Positions 53,153-62,127 of a stretch of DNA of 64,000 bases are shown here, piece by piece. The notes below the pieces were generated by a model that made no database searches, was not told the origin of the DNA, and saw only the letters and a program-made list of their open reading frames with translations. The stretch lies in NCBI GenBank assembly GCA_024449915.1, contig JAMZAV010011000.1, forward strand, positions 1 to 64,000. Direction: 5' to 3'. This stretch comes from Sweltsa coloradensis. Its lineage: Eukaryota > Arthropoda > Insecta > Plecoptera > Chloroperlidae. The stretch's first letter is position 1; every line of letters begins with the position of its first letter. A program made the translations under genes and the position numbers.

Positions 53153-53870
53153 GTTTAGATTGGAGAAGGGTTGACAGGTTGGGAAAGCATAGAAACATAA
53201 AGCCCAGCCTGAAGGGCTGGGGCGACAAGACTTTTCACTGCTGAGACAAATGTAGCTAATTTAAAGTTGTTACCTTAATCCACGACGCGTTTCGTCCTTC
53301 TGGGACTCTTCAGGCGGATGGTGGCCACTAAAAATCAGCTAACTACATGCAACCAAAACTCACAACAACATAACCAAACCTGTGGTAGGGCCACGCAAGA
53401 AGTAAATTCTGCAAGCATGTTGTCATCATCAGCAAGGGTATCTTCACACACCATTCATACTGGGGCCCCAAAAGTCAGCACAGTAAGGGGGCTTCCCTCC
53501 CAACTCTGGTGCTCGGGAGACAAGAAATCCATGACTTACCCTGGATTCAAACCAGGACCCCTTTGGCAACAAGAGAAAAGCTGCCCCTCCTGCGTTGCTG
53601 GGCAAGGGTGCCTCTTCATTCATACAACGAAAAAGGTTAGAGAAAGGAAGGGTGGAAAGTCACAACACAGCACAACCAGTGAGGGGCTTCCCCCCTAGAC
53701 TCTGGTGCTTGGGCGACAAAAGACCAGTTTTTACCTGGATTTGAACCAAGGCCCGGGCAACGAGAGAGGCTGCCCTACTAATTGTGACTGGGATTCGAAA
53801 CGAAAGGAAACAAGACTACAAATTGCAAGCTCTTGGCTATAGCACAGGTACACGTGCTATAATATAGTTT
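53153..53870 (-). repeat. Hammerhead-containing unit, copy 2 (truncated)
   Basis: Follows copy 1 directly in the same orientation and matches it over about 715 bases, up to TATAGCACAGGTACACGTGC. The final part of the unit is missing. Differences are mostly single-base indels. Confidence 0.65.
53278..53319 (-). ncRNA. Hammerhead ribozyme motif, type I, complete
   Basis: Reading the minus strand: stem I strand AUCCGC; core CUGAAGA (fits CUGANGA); stem II GUCC with loop CAGAA and GGAC; core GAAA; then CGCGUC, where ACGCGU forms a minimal palindromic stem III and cleavage would follow GUC; then GUGGAU pairing with AUCCGC over six pairs (one G-U). All invariant core positions are met. The stem II sequence is nearly that of Schistosoma satellite and newt hammerheads. 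Tiny stem III is typical of Penelope and retrozyme hammerheads, which often cleave as dimers. Confidence 0.75.
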
Positions 53871-53927
53871 TGTTCTGAATTTATCAATGTAATGTAGTTC
53901 TCGTTTTTTATAATTAATTTGTATTTG

Positions 53928-53970
53928 GGCCCTGAAGAAGATGATTGAAATTTCATCGAAACGTTTGGCC
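53928..53970 (+). ncRNA. Hammerhead-like motif of Penelope pLTR type
   Basis: Plus strand: GGCC, CUGAAGA, an A, stem II GAUGA with loop UUGAAAUU and UCAUC, GAAA, CGUUU, GGCC. The core CUGANGA/GAAA is intact and stem II is perfect. Stem I is a four-base GGCC/GGCC pairing and stem III would be minimal. It lies in a terminal-repeat-like stretch (53880-54010) in the opposite orientation to the units on its left. Confidence 0.5.
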
Positions 53971-54129
53971 TAAGTGAATAAACGTGGCATTAAACCGAAA
54001 AACCTAGTTCATTAATATTATATATATGTTAAGGTTATACTTTACGGAAATAATCACGCTTTATTGGATGTTTTAAAAAAAATATTTAATTAAAAATTCA
54101 ACGTTCAGAAGACTAGGCTTCCATTTTTA

Positions 54130-54505
54130 AGAAGAGTGGTATAAAACAAAAAAAAAACAAAACATCAGCAACCCAATAAAAATATTAAACAAACTTAACC
54201 GCCTTTCAAAGGCAAAACCAAATAGTAAGTACAAAAGCAAATCAGGTGCAGTGAAAACTTTTTAACCACATCATGTGCTAAGCGCTTTTGACTTCTAGTC
54301 ACCCTTCTCACAGGCTTGGGAAAAACAGAATCACCTGTGGGAAGGTGACTAGAAGTCAGCAAAGCGCTTAGCAGTGATTGGTAAAAAGTTTTCACTGCAC
54401 CTGATTGCTTTTGTACTTACTATTTGGTTTGCCTTGAAGCGGTTAGTTTGTTTAATTTTTTTGTGTTCTGAGTTTGTTTTTTTTTGTTTTATACCAATCT
54501 TCTTA
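54130..54505. repeat. Foldback hairpin with arms of about 170 bp
   Basis: The left arm (AAGAGTGGTATAAAACAAAA to CTTCTAGTCACC) is inverted in the right arm (GGTGACTAGAAGTC to GTTTTATACCAATCTTCTTA). The spacer is short (about 54310-54345). The adjacent 54090-54125 carries an ACGTT...GGCTTCC phrase like a degenerate Penelope terminal repeat, so it may be a head-to-head Penelope end. Confidence 0.7.
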
Positions 54506-54514
54506 TGGGGAGTT

Positions 54515-55180
54515 TAATTTATTGACACAGTGGGTTGAGTGAGCTGGATTTGTTTTGGCGCTGGTTGGAAAAAAGTAGCTGAAAAGGTGATAAATTCTGT
54601 TTTGTTCAAATTGAGCGTGAGGATGTTGTCCAACCATTGCCTAGCATAGAGGTCCTAATACAGTGCCCTGGGGTACTCCGTATTCAATTTTTCTAGGCTT
54701 ACTGCGATATCCATTAAGGTTCACCATTTGTTCACGATTAGATATGTAACTCTTGATAAGATTGTTCGCCACACCACGAATCCCATATTTGTTTAACTTG
54801 TTTATCAAAATTTCATGTGAGACTGTGTCAAATTCTTTGGCTAAATCTAAAAATACGGCAAGTGGTTTTTCCTTCGAATCTAAAGCAGTATGTATTTCTG
54901 TGGTTAGTTTTCCAGATCCAGATTATACTCCTAAGCTTTCCTTCCACCAAAAGTCTTGTTTTTTGCTGATTTCCCAGGATCTTTGGCAACAAACTAGCAG
55001 ACACATGAACAAAAGCAGCATATGAATACTCTACTATAGATTGCCAATTCGTTGTACCTTCAGATTTGCAAGCATTTTTTAAACAAAAGATTATTGAACA
55101 ATAGTAAATTAATTGGGATACCAAATTGACCTGCGCGTTCACATTGATTTAAACTTTGATATCCGGTATGCAAATTTTAG
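54515..55180 (-). pseudogene. LINE RT copy D lacking the YADD block
   Basis: Same blocks and same internal deletion as copies A and B (GVPQGTVLGPL directly before RQWLDNILTLNL at about 54660-54680). It begins inside the thumb region, since the C-terminal part present at 19071-19300 is absent here. Confidence 0.7.
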
Positions 55181-55404
55181 GTAAAAAAATCTGTACACTT
55201 GGAATAATATCCCGAAGTTGACCAAAATGGAGTAAATTTAGACGATTTCACTAATTTTTAATTAAAAATCAATGAATTAATAATGAATATGTGTACTGGA
55301 AAGCATAGATGTATTATTTATTAACGTTAGTGTGAATTTTAATCCGAATGATTTTGATCGACAACAACGCTCGCGTTCTCAACCAAAAATTATCGAAAGC
55401 AAGT

Positions 55405-55545
55405 TAAATGATTGCAGTGCAGGTCTTCTGAATATAGTTGGTTCAGCAGCAGTCGCACAAGCTGGCAAGGATTACCTCCTCTGTCCAGTCGGATGTTGAT
55501 AAGAACACCCTCATCTATCATTATTTCCGACCCCGGAGTCAGTTG
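55405..55545 (-). CDS. BEN-domain-like exon, copy D
   Basis: Equivalent to 22952-23104 with few changes; the frame continues a few codons further (TCFR) before a stop. Half a BEN domain. Confidence 0.4.
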
Positions 55546-55612
55546 CTACGTTATGGGCAGCATACCATGTGTACTTTAATTTTAAGAAGTGATAAAGATG
55601 AGTTGCACTTAC

Positions 55613-55820
55613 ATAAATGGGTATTCATATTTGTAGTACACCTGGGATAAGCCATTTTGGCGAGACACTGTTACATACAACTCGTTTTTCATTTTCTTAT
55701 TGTACTCCACTTCGAATTCATAAAACTGCCATTGACTCCTGTTGTTGACGGCGCCACAAGTAATGGTAAAGGTCCTTTTTGACGATAGAAACATAGCATA
55801 TTCAAAATAATCAGATCAGA
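55613..55820 (-). CDS. Exon-like ORF, unknown (copy D)
   Basis: Identical over 61 residues to the exon at 23173-23380, with the same GTAAGT donor. It lies between the BEN-like exon and the empty pogo site. Confidence 0.4.
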
Positions 55821-56060
55821 CTACATGCTACAACAGCTCACGTCGTACTAATCGGGCGCGGGCCATCGGGCAACGTCTCACTAGAGTGACCGCTGCGAGC
55901 GCATGCGCGTCAACATCGATGCTACGATTAATATTGATAATCATATCAAATCATATCAAAATACTTGAATCGATTATATTATATTAATGAATTCAAATAG
56001 TACAAAAAATTTACACCACACAACTACACATAAACATTGGTACCAACTGAAAGTACTTAC

Positions 56061-56197
56061 GACCCATTGCCCAAAATTGACAAAAATAATAACTCCTTAC
56101 GTTAGGGTCTCGCTCGATAACTCTTCCATATTGTTTGTAAAGACCCTCCAGACGATGGTAAATTTTGATTAATGTTGTTATATCAAAATTGACGCTC
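56061..56197 (-). CDS. Exon-like ORF ending FCQFWAMG, copy D
   Basis: Reads VNFDITTLIKIYHRLEGLYK, then RDPNVRSYYFCQFWAMG, and ends at GTAAGT. Its upstream side is cut by an R1 copy. A second copy is at 58675-58811 and a truncated one at about 27720-27770. No domain recognised. Confidence 0.4.
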
Positions 56198-56534
56198 GGG
56201 CCATCAAATTCCAACTCGAAACCTTCTCGTGGTTTGGCCCGTAATTAAAGGAGTTTTCTCCCTGAAACTAATGGCGAGCTATGGGTCGTCGTTGGGGACT
56301 TTCCCCTTCCCTTTGACTACCTCCCCGACGGCGACGACAATAACAACTCGGACGGATGACACAGACGGAGACGACCACGACGATGGGGAATCCCTGCCCA
56401 CCCCATACGCTTGTGGCTGGTTCTGACCAGCACAGGCCTGTCCACCCCTTGTCCCCCCGCGTCATCCTTTACGTCCCTCCCTTTGTCTCGATTAGCCAAG
56501 TTGCATAAATATGAGACGATAAGCAATATCCAAT
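56198..56534 (+). repeat. R1 element between exon-like blocks, copy D
   Basis: Full length; no clear target duplication. The same insertion is present in copy E at 58812-59150, so it precedes the tandem duplication. Confidence 0.75.
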
Positions 56535-56539
56535 ATTCT

Positions 56540-57410
56540 TTGTCGCCAACTGCAAAATTGCATTACCAAGCTTTGCTTTTTCAACCGTTGTGGGTTTGGT
56601 CTCATGCATCATTTAAGCCTCTTTGCGGACTCCAAATCGCCGTGATCTGTATCAGGATCATTGCTGGTCGTGACTTTCGAAAATTTAAAAATAAAAAAAT
56701 GCTAAAGAAGGTGGCTCTTTCATCATCGTTGGGATTTTGGACACTATTTGTGGCTTGAGTACATGTCAGAAAATAACGATTTAATCGTTGCAGGAATCAT
56801 TTCTGCGTCTTGATGTGACGTCATTAAAATTATTCCTGAAAATTCATCTAGTTTTTCTTGGACTAAGTCTTTAGTGTGGACATTGAATTCGCCCAATATC
56901 CTAGTCACATTTGGCATGTATACTACACTTGGCAGTGTATTATTTGCTTAAGTTATTTCCTTTCATACAAAAGTTTGATACGTTATCTCGTTACTGCTTT
57001 GGTACTTAGGTATGTCCAATGTAATGACCGAAAACTGTAAGTCATGTAAGACTCCATGGGCAAGTACATTGGTGCAACTCTGCGAATTTTTCCCGATAAT
57101 CATCAGTCTAGAGCATAGTGACGATTTTGCCAGTTGCTCTTGTAAATTCTTGATTTGTCTTTTGCCAAAATTTCAACAGATTGTGGATAAGAAATCGATC
57201 GCTTTTAAAAGTAATTTTTTTCCGGCAAAGATGGGAATAATTTCGTTAATGCCACATCCCAATTTTTGTCTGAAACTTGTATAGTTCGGACTGATTGCTT
57301 CCTTGTATGTTTCTTGGCACAGGGTCTTTACCTGGCTCCTTACAAGTGATGGGTTGCTTTTGCGACCGCAAAAATTTCCTCAGATGGTTTGCGGACCCAG
57401 TCATCACAGA
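56540..57410 (-). pseudogene. Further exon-like blocks of the unknown gene, copy D
   Basis: Minus frames read VTRILGEFNVHTKDLVQEKL and DAEMIPATIKSLFSDMYSS (about 56770-56920), and SSEEMF-like text through KNWDVALTKLF (about 57200-57400). They are protein-like but broken by small indels relative to copy E. The same transcript strand and order as the downstream exons suggest one gene. Function unknown. Confidence 0.4.
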
Positions 57411-57417
57411 TAAGATA

Positions 57418-57853
57418 AATAAATAAATAAATAAATTAAATAAATTGTATTTAGAGTCTATCCACTCAGTTATATAACTGATTTTCAGTGGAGGACTTTA
57501 AATCAAAGCGACCAAGCCAACCCTGTAGGCCCCGACGCAATCGACGAGTGAGCGATAACCAACCAAAGATCGATATTTTTGATAGGAAATATAGCAATCA
57601 GTGTATGGACAGTGCTAACACCCGCGAATCAACGCCAGAATCAACAAGGCCGATTCAGAAACAACTCTGAATTTACTATGTGCTTCGTTGCTAGGACGGC
57701 TCCAAAGTCACCGTTTACAAACTCCTAAGGACACGAACTGATGGACTGAGAGTCCAAATCAGAAGTTAAAAAAACTACTGACTATAGCGGAACCATGGAC
57801 CTTCTGTATTGGAAGCAGAGACGCTAACCACAAGACCAACGAGCCACACATAA
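57418..57853 (-). repeat. tRNA-derived SINE, copy D
   Basis: Same family as 29571-30001. The (AAAT)n tail is on the left and the tRNA-like head at 57780-57850, with a degraded box B. Confidence 0.75.
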
Positions 57854-58223
57854 TCAATAATCAGGGACTATTCATACACAACATACAAGTACGCAACGGG
57901 TTGTTACGTCGTAAGGGTATAGGGTGGTCCAAAAGATAAGATAGTAATCAGGGACTGGACTCACATTACCACAACAAGAATTCATTACACTTACATACGT
58001 ACATGCAACGTATTGTTACGCCATGAGGGTATCAGGGTTGAGAATTTTTGCCAGCCCAATAAACCCCGCGGGTTTTCAACAAACCCACTTGAAAAACCTG
58101 GACATGTGTCCAAAGATATAGATAGTAAAACGGTTGTTATTAGTAAGACTACAGTATAATAAAGCCACATAAATACAGTGCTATGGTGTACTTAATTTTA
58201 GAAGTGATAAAGATGAGTTGCAC

Positions 58224-58430
58224 TTACATAATGGGTATTCATATTTGTAGTACACCTGGGATAAGCCATTTTGGCGAGACACTGTTACATACAACTCGTT
58301 TTTCATTTTCTTATTGTACTCCACTTCGAATTCATAAAACTGCCATTGACTCCTGTTGTTGACGGCGCCACAAGTAATGGTAAAGGTCCTTTTTGACGAT
58401 AGAAACATAGCATATTCAAAATAATCAGAT
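58224..58430 (-). CDS. Exon-like ORF, unknown (copy E)
   Basis: Third identical copy of the FEVEYNKKMKNELYVTVS exon. One base is missing directly before the end (ACATAATGG rather than ACATAAATGG), so it reads through its donor. Confidence 0.35.
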
Positions 58431-58674
58431 CAGACTACATGCTACAAACAGCTCACGTCGTACTAATCGGGCGCGGGCCATCGGGCAACGTCTCACTAGA
58501 GTGACCGCTGCGAGCGCATGCGCGTCAACATCGATGCTACGATTAATATTGATAATCATATCAAATCATATCAAAATACTTGAATCGATTATATTATATT
58601 AATGAATTCAAATAGTACAAAAAATTTACACCACACAACTACACATAAACATTGGTACCAACTGAAAGTACTTA

Positions 58675-58811
58675 CGACCCATTGCCCAAAATTGACAAAA
58701 ATAATAACTCCTTACGTTAGGGTCTCGCTCGTCAACTCCTCCATATTGTTTGTAAAGACCCTCCAGACGATGGTAAATTTTGATCAATGTTGTGATATCA
58801 AAATTGACGCT
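58675..58811 (-). CDS. Exon-like ORF ending FCQFWAMG, copy E
   Basis: As 56061-56197, with YKQYGGVDERD instead of YKQYGRVIERD. GTAAGT donor kept. Confidence 0.4.
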
Positions 58812-59150
58812 CGGGCCATCAAATTCCAACTCGCAACCTTCTCGTGGTTTGGCCCGTAATTAAGGGAGTTTTCTCCCTGAAACTAATGGCGAGCTCTGGG
58901 TCGTCGTTGGGGACTTTCCCCTTCCCTTTGACTACCTCCCCGACGGCGACGACAATAACAACTCGGACGGATGACACAGACGGAGACGACCACGACGTGG
59001 GGGAATCCCTGCCCACCCCATACGCTTGTGGCTGGTTCTGACCAGCACAGGCCTGTCCACCACTTGTCCCCCCGCGTCATCCCTTACGTCCCTCCCTTCG
59101 TCTCGATTAGGCAAGTTGCATAAATATGAGACGTTAAGCAATATCCAATA
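58812..59150 (+). repeat. R1 element, copy E
   Basis: Counterpart of 56198-56534. Confidence 0.75.
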
Positions 59151-60030
59151 TTCTTTGTCGCCAACTGCAAAATTGCATTACCAAGCTTTGCTTTTTCAAC
59201 CGTTGTGGGTTTGGTTTCATGCATCAGTTTAAGCCTCTTTGCGGACTCCAAATTGCCGTGATCTGTATCAGGATCATTGCTGGTAGTGACTTTCGAAAAT
59301 AAAATTTAAAAAAATGCTAAAGAAGGTGGCTCTTTCATCATCGTTAGGATTTTGGACACTATTTGTGGCTTGAGTACATGTCAGAAAATAACGATTTAAT
59401 CGTTGCAGGAATCATTTCTGCGTCTTGATGTGACGTCATAAAAATTATTCCTGAAAATTCATCTAGTTTTTCTTGGACTAAGTCTTTAGTGTGGACATTG
59501 AATTCGCCCAATATCCTAGTCACATTTGGCATGCTACACTTGGCAGTGTATTATTTGCTTAAGTTATTTCCTTTCGTACAAAAGTTTGATACGTTATCTC
59601 GTTACTGCTTTGGTACTTAGGTATGTCCAATGTAATGACCGAAAACTGTAAGTCATGTAAGACTCCATGGGCAAGTACATTGGTGCAACTCTGCGAATTT
59701 TTCCCGATAATCATTAGTCTAGAGCATAGTGACGATTTTGCCAGTTGCTCTTGTAAATTCTTGATTTGTCATTTGTCCAAAGGTTTCAACAGATTGTGGA
59801 TAAGAAATCGATCGCTTTTAAAAGTAATTTTTGTTCCGGCAAAGATGGGAATAATTTCGTTAATGCCACATCCCAATTTTTGTCTGAAACTTGTATAGTT
59901 CGGACTCGAATTGCTTCCTTGTTTGTTTCTTGGCACAGGATCTTTACCTGGCTCCTTACAAGTGATGGGGTTGCTTTTGCGACCGCAAACATTTCCTCAG
60001 ATGGTTTGCGGACCCAGTCATCACAGATAA
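59151..60030 (-). CDS. Upstream exon-like blocks of the unknown gene, copy E
   Basis: Less damaged than copy D. 59786-59992 reads MFAVAKATPSLVRSQVKILC, then TNKEAIRVRTIQVSDKNWD, then ALTKLFPSLPEQKLLLKAI. About 59370-59530 reads ILGEFNVHTKDLVQEKLDEF. 59151-59290 reads DTDHGNLESAKRLKLMHE, then TVEKAKLGNAILQLATKN, in one frame. I recognise no family. If spliced with the downstream exons, the product would end in the BEN-like segment. Confidence 0.4.
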
Positions 60031-60034
60031 GATA

Positions 60035-60473
60035 AATAAATAAATAAATAAATTAAATAAATTGTATTTAGAGTCTTATCCACTCAGTTATATAACTGAT
60101 TTTCAGTGGAGGACTTTAAATCAAAGCGACCAAGCCAACCCTGTAGGCCCCGACGCAATCGACGAGTGAGCGATAACCAACCAAAGATCGATATTTTTGA
60201 TAGGAAATATAGCAATCAGTGGTATGGACAGTGCGAACACCCGCGAATCAACGCCAGAATCAACAAGGCGGATTCAAAACAACTCTGAATTTACTATGTG
60301 CTTCGTTGCTAGGACGGCTCCAAAGTCACCGTTTACAAACTCCTAAGACACGAACTGATGGACTTAAGTCCAAATCAGAAGTTAAAAAACTACTGACTTT
60401 AGCGGGAATCGAACCCTGGACCTTCTGCATTGGAAGCAGAGACGCTAACAACAAGACCAACGAGCCACACATA
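60035..60473 (-). repeat. tRNA-derived SINE, copy E
   Basis: The head at 60400-60470 retains GGGTTCGATTCCCG and the anticodon-like hairpin. The tail (TTTA)n is at 60035-60062. Confidence 0.8.
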
Positions 60474-60645
60474 ATAAATAATCAGGGACTGGACTTACAT
60501 TACCACAACAAGATTTCATTACACTTACATACGTACATGCAACGGGTTGTTACGTCGTAAGGGTATCAGGGTTGAGAATTTTTGCCCAGCCCAATAAACC
60601 CCGGCGGGTTTTTCAACCAAAAACCCACTTGAAAAAACCTGGTAC

Positions 60646-61230
60646 ATAGTGTTTTTTTTTAAATACTTAAACACACTAATAGATTCAGATTAATCATTTC
60701 TTTAATATTTTGCTTATAGTAGTTCAAGAAACACAGGTTGATTATTAGTTTAAGTTAGTTAAGTTAGTTAGATAAATAAATGCATATCATAGTAGGGGCT
60801 ATACATAGGTCTGCCACGTTATAAATATTTTAAGATAATGATCATGAAATAAAAACTGAACATCTTTTGGGGCCTTATATATTATGCGAATTCAAGTGCT
60901 TGCCGAGGTGCCCCGACCTCTAAAAAATGCTAACTAGGTCACTAATAAAAGAGCAATAATATTTTTCGAAAAATTGGAAATATGCTATCTATTGTAGGTC
61001 TAAAGAAATAAAGAAATAATAATTAATTGTAAATAAATAAATAAATAGATAGAACAAAACACATTACCAAAAGAAAAAAGTGCAAAATAAACAAAGAAAT
61101 TTTTTTGTAGGCCTGCACATTAACTCTTTAAATTCCCCCCAAAAAACAAAAACCCAAAATCCCCCCAAAACTCCAAAACCCCCCAAAAAGTGTCTGTTTT
61201 TTTTATTTCACAAAACCCCTGATTTTTCTC
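60646..61230. other. AT-rich DNA with a C/G-run stretch
   Basis: No gene recognised. 61133-61195 has several C5-C6 runs separated by A-runs, giving a G-quadruplex-capable minus strand. Confidence 0.5.
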
Positions 61231-61923
61231 TCACCCCTGAAGGGTTTTGGGTGATTTATCACTCGACGTCCTTAGCAACTTCGTAATGAGAGCTGCAAGT
61301 ATTAGAAATGTAGACTCCCATACTTTGTTCTCGTCTTGTGAGAGCTTTGTGTCAAAACCGTGTCCACCGAACAACCCTTCCCCATAACGATTGTATATGC
61401 ATATGTTCGTATGCAGTAGAGATGCGGTTGCCTTTACTTCGACGTCGGTTGTCCACACACCGTTGCTGTACATGTTGCTATGAAGTAGATTATTATCTTT
61501 GTCTGCATAGGAATCCACTTTTCCCCTGAGTTTTGCCATATGACTACAAATTTTGTGTCGTAGTAAGGCGTGGTGTGATTCACGTACGGTTATCCAAAAC
61601 GAGATCGCCCGGTAGCAGCAATTTCCATCTCCTATAACCTTAACAGTCTTTTTGGGTGGTTTAAACTCCTTTACTGACATTGATTTGTGGTAGTTGACTA
61701 ACCGCAGACCCAACGTAATACACATATATTCTTGCCATTCGCGGGTCACAGGATTGAAGGCAAGTTGTCGTTTTTCTTCACATATAAACTCAACTTCGTG
61801 TCGTACTGCACTGGTACCCGCTCCAGCAGGGCCGAATGCACTGCTACCCGCTCCAACTGATGCACCATTTGACATCTTTGCTACGTCGTCTTTAATAGGG
61901 AGGGCATCTTTCTCGCAATACAA
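61231..61923 (-). CDS. OTU cysteine protease domain downstream of a gypsy integrase
   Basis: The frame reads KTVKVIGDGNCCYRAISFWI, the catalytic Asp and Cys block of OTU deubiquitinase-like proteases. HHALLRHKICSHMAKLRGKV follows, then GVWTTDVEVKATASLLHTNI. The open frame then drifts. In the next frame, from about 61325, MGVYISNTCSSHYEVAKDVE gives the catalytic His block and a natural stop, so one frameshift at about 61325-61330 separates Cys from His. Upstream, in frame, the text joins an integrase tail. OTU proteases cleave ubiquitin conjugates; such domains have been noted in some retroelements and viruses. Confidence 0.7.
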   Translation of the reverse strand: MYCEKDALPIKDDVAKMSNGASVGAGSSAFGPAGAGTSAVRHEVEFICEEKRQLAFNPVTREWQEYMCITLGLRLVNYHKSMSVKEFKPPKKTVKVIGDGNCCYRAISFWITVRESHHALLRHKICSHMAKLRGKVDSYADKDNNLLHSNMYSNGVWTTDVEVKATASLLHTNICIYNRYGEGLFGGHGFDTKLSQDENKVWESTFLILAALITKLLRTSSDKSPKTLQG

Positions 61924-62125
61924 TTTTAAGTTATAAATATTGTGTCGCTTTTTTAGAGTTTGGCCTGTTTCATTTTTTACAAGGCGTGAGTTTTAAAAAA
62001 TTGACTCCATGACGTTAGGTCCTAACCAAGGAAGAAGAGACCATCCACTCTTCCTGTCACATCGTTTGAGGTTCTTGATTAGAACCTTACTCCCAGCAGC
62101 AAACTTGTGTTTGTTTTGTGATCCC
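61924..62125 (-). pseudogene. Ty3/gypsy integrase C-terminal domain
   Basis: Minus translation: HKFAAGSKVLIKNLKRCDRK, then WLGPNVMESIF. After a shift comes RLVKNETGQTLKKRHNIYNL, then KLYCEKDALPIKDDV, which runs into the OTU frame. 'G.kVl.kn.....K....wlGPy.v..i......l.n..G..lk...n...Lk.Y' is the SH3-like end of gypsy integrases. The catalytic DDE core is not present. Confidence 0.65.
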
Positions 62126-62127
62126 CT

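Larger units (their letters stand above)
55566..58090. repeat. Tandem segmental duplication, unit D
   Basis: Collinear with 58186-60645 over exon-like blocks, R1, the tRNA-derived SINE and flanking DNA ending near CCCACTTGAAAAACCTGG. D has about 80 extra bases at 57870-57955. Confidence 0.85.
58186..60645. repeat. Tandem segmental duplication, unit E
   Basis: Second unit, directly downstream and in the same orientation as D. It lacks the LINE and BEN-like exon found left of D, so the duplication began inside the exon at about 55566. Confidence 0.85.

Noticed and set aside
52356..53698. Plus ORFs such as MVATKNQLTTCNQNSQ in both tandem units
   Set aside because: Frames change between the two copies through indels and contain no motif. 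The conserved signal here is the RNA fold on the other strand.
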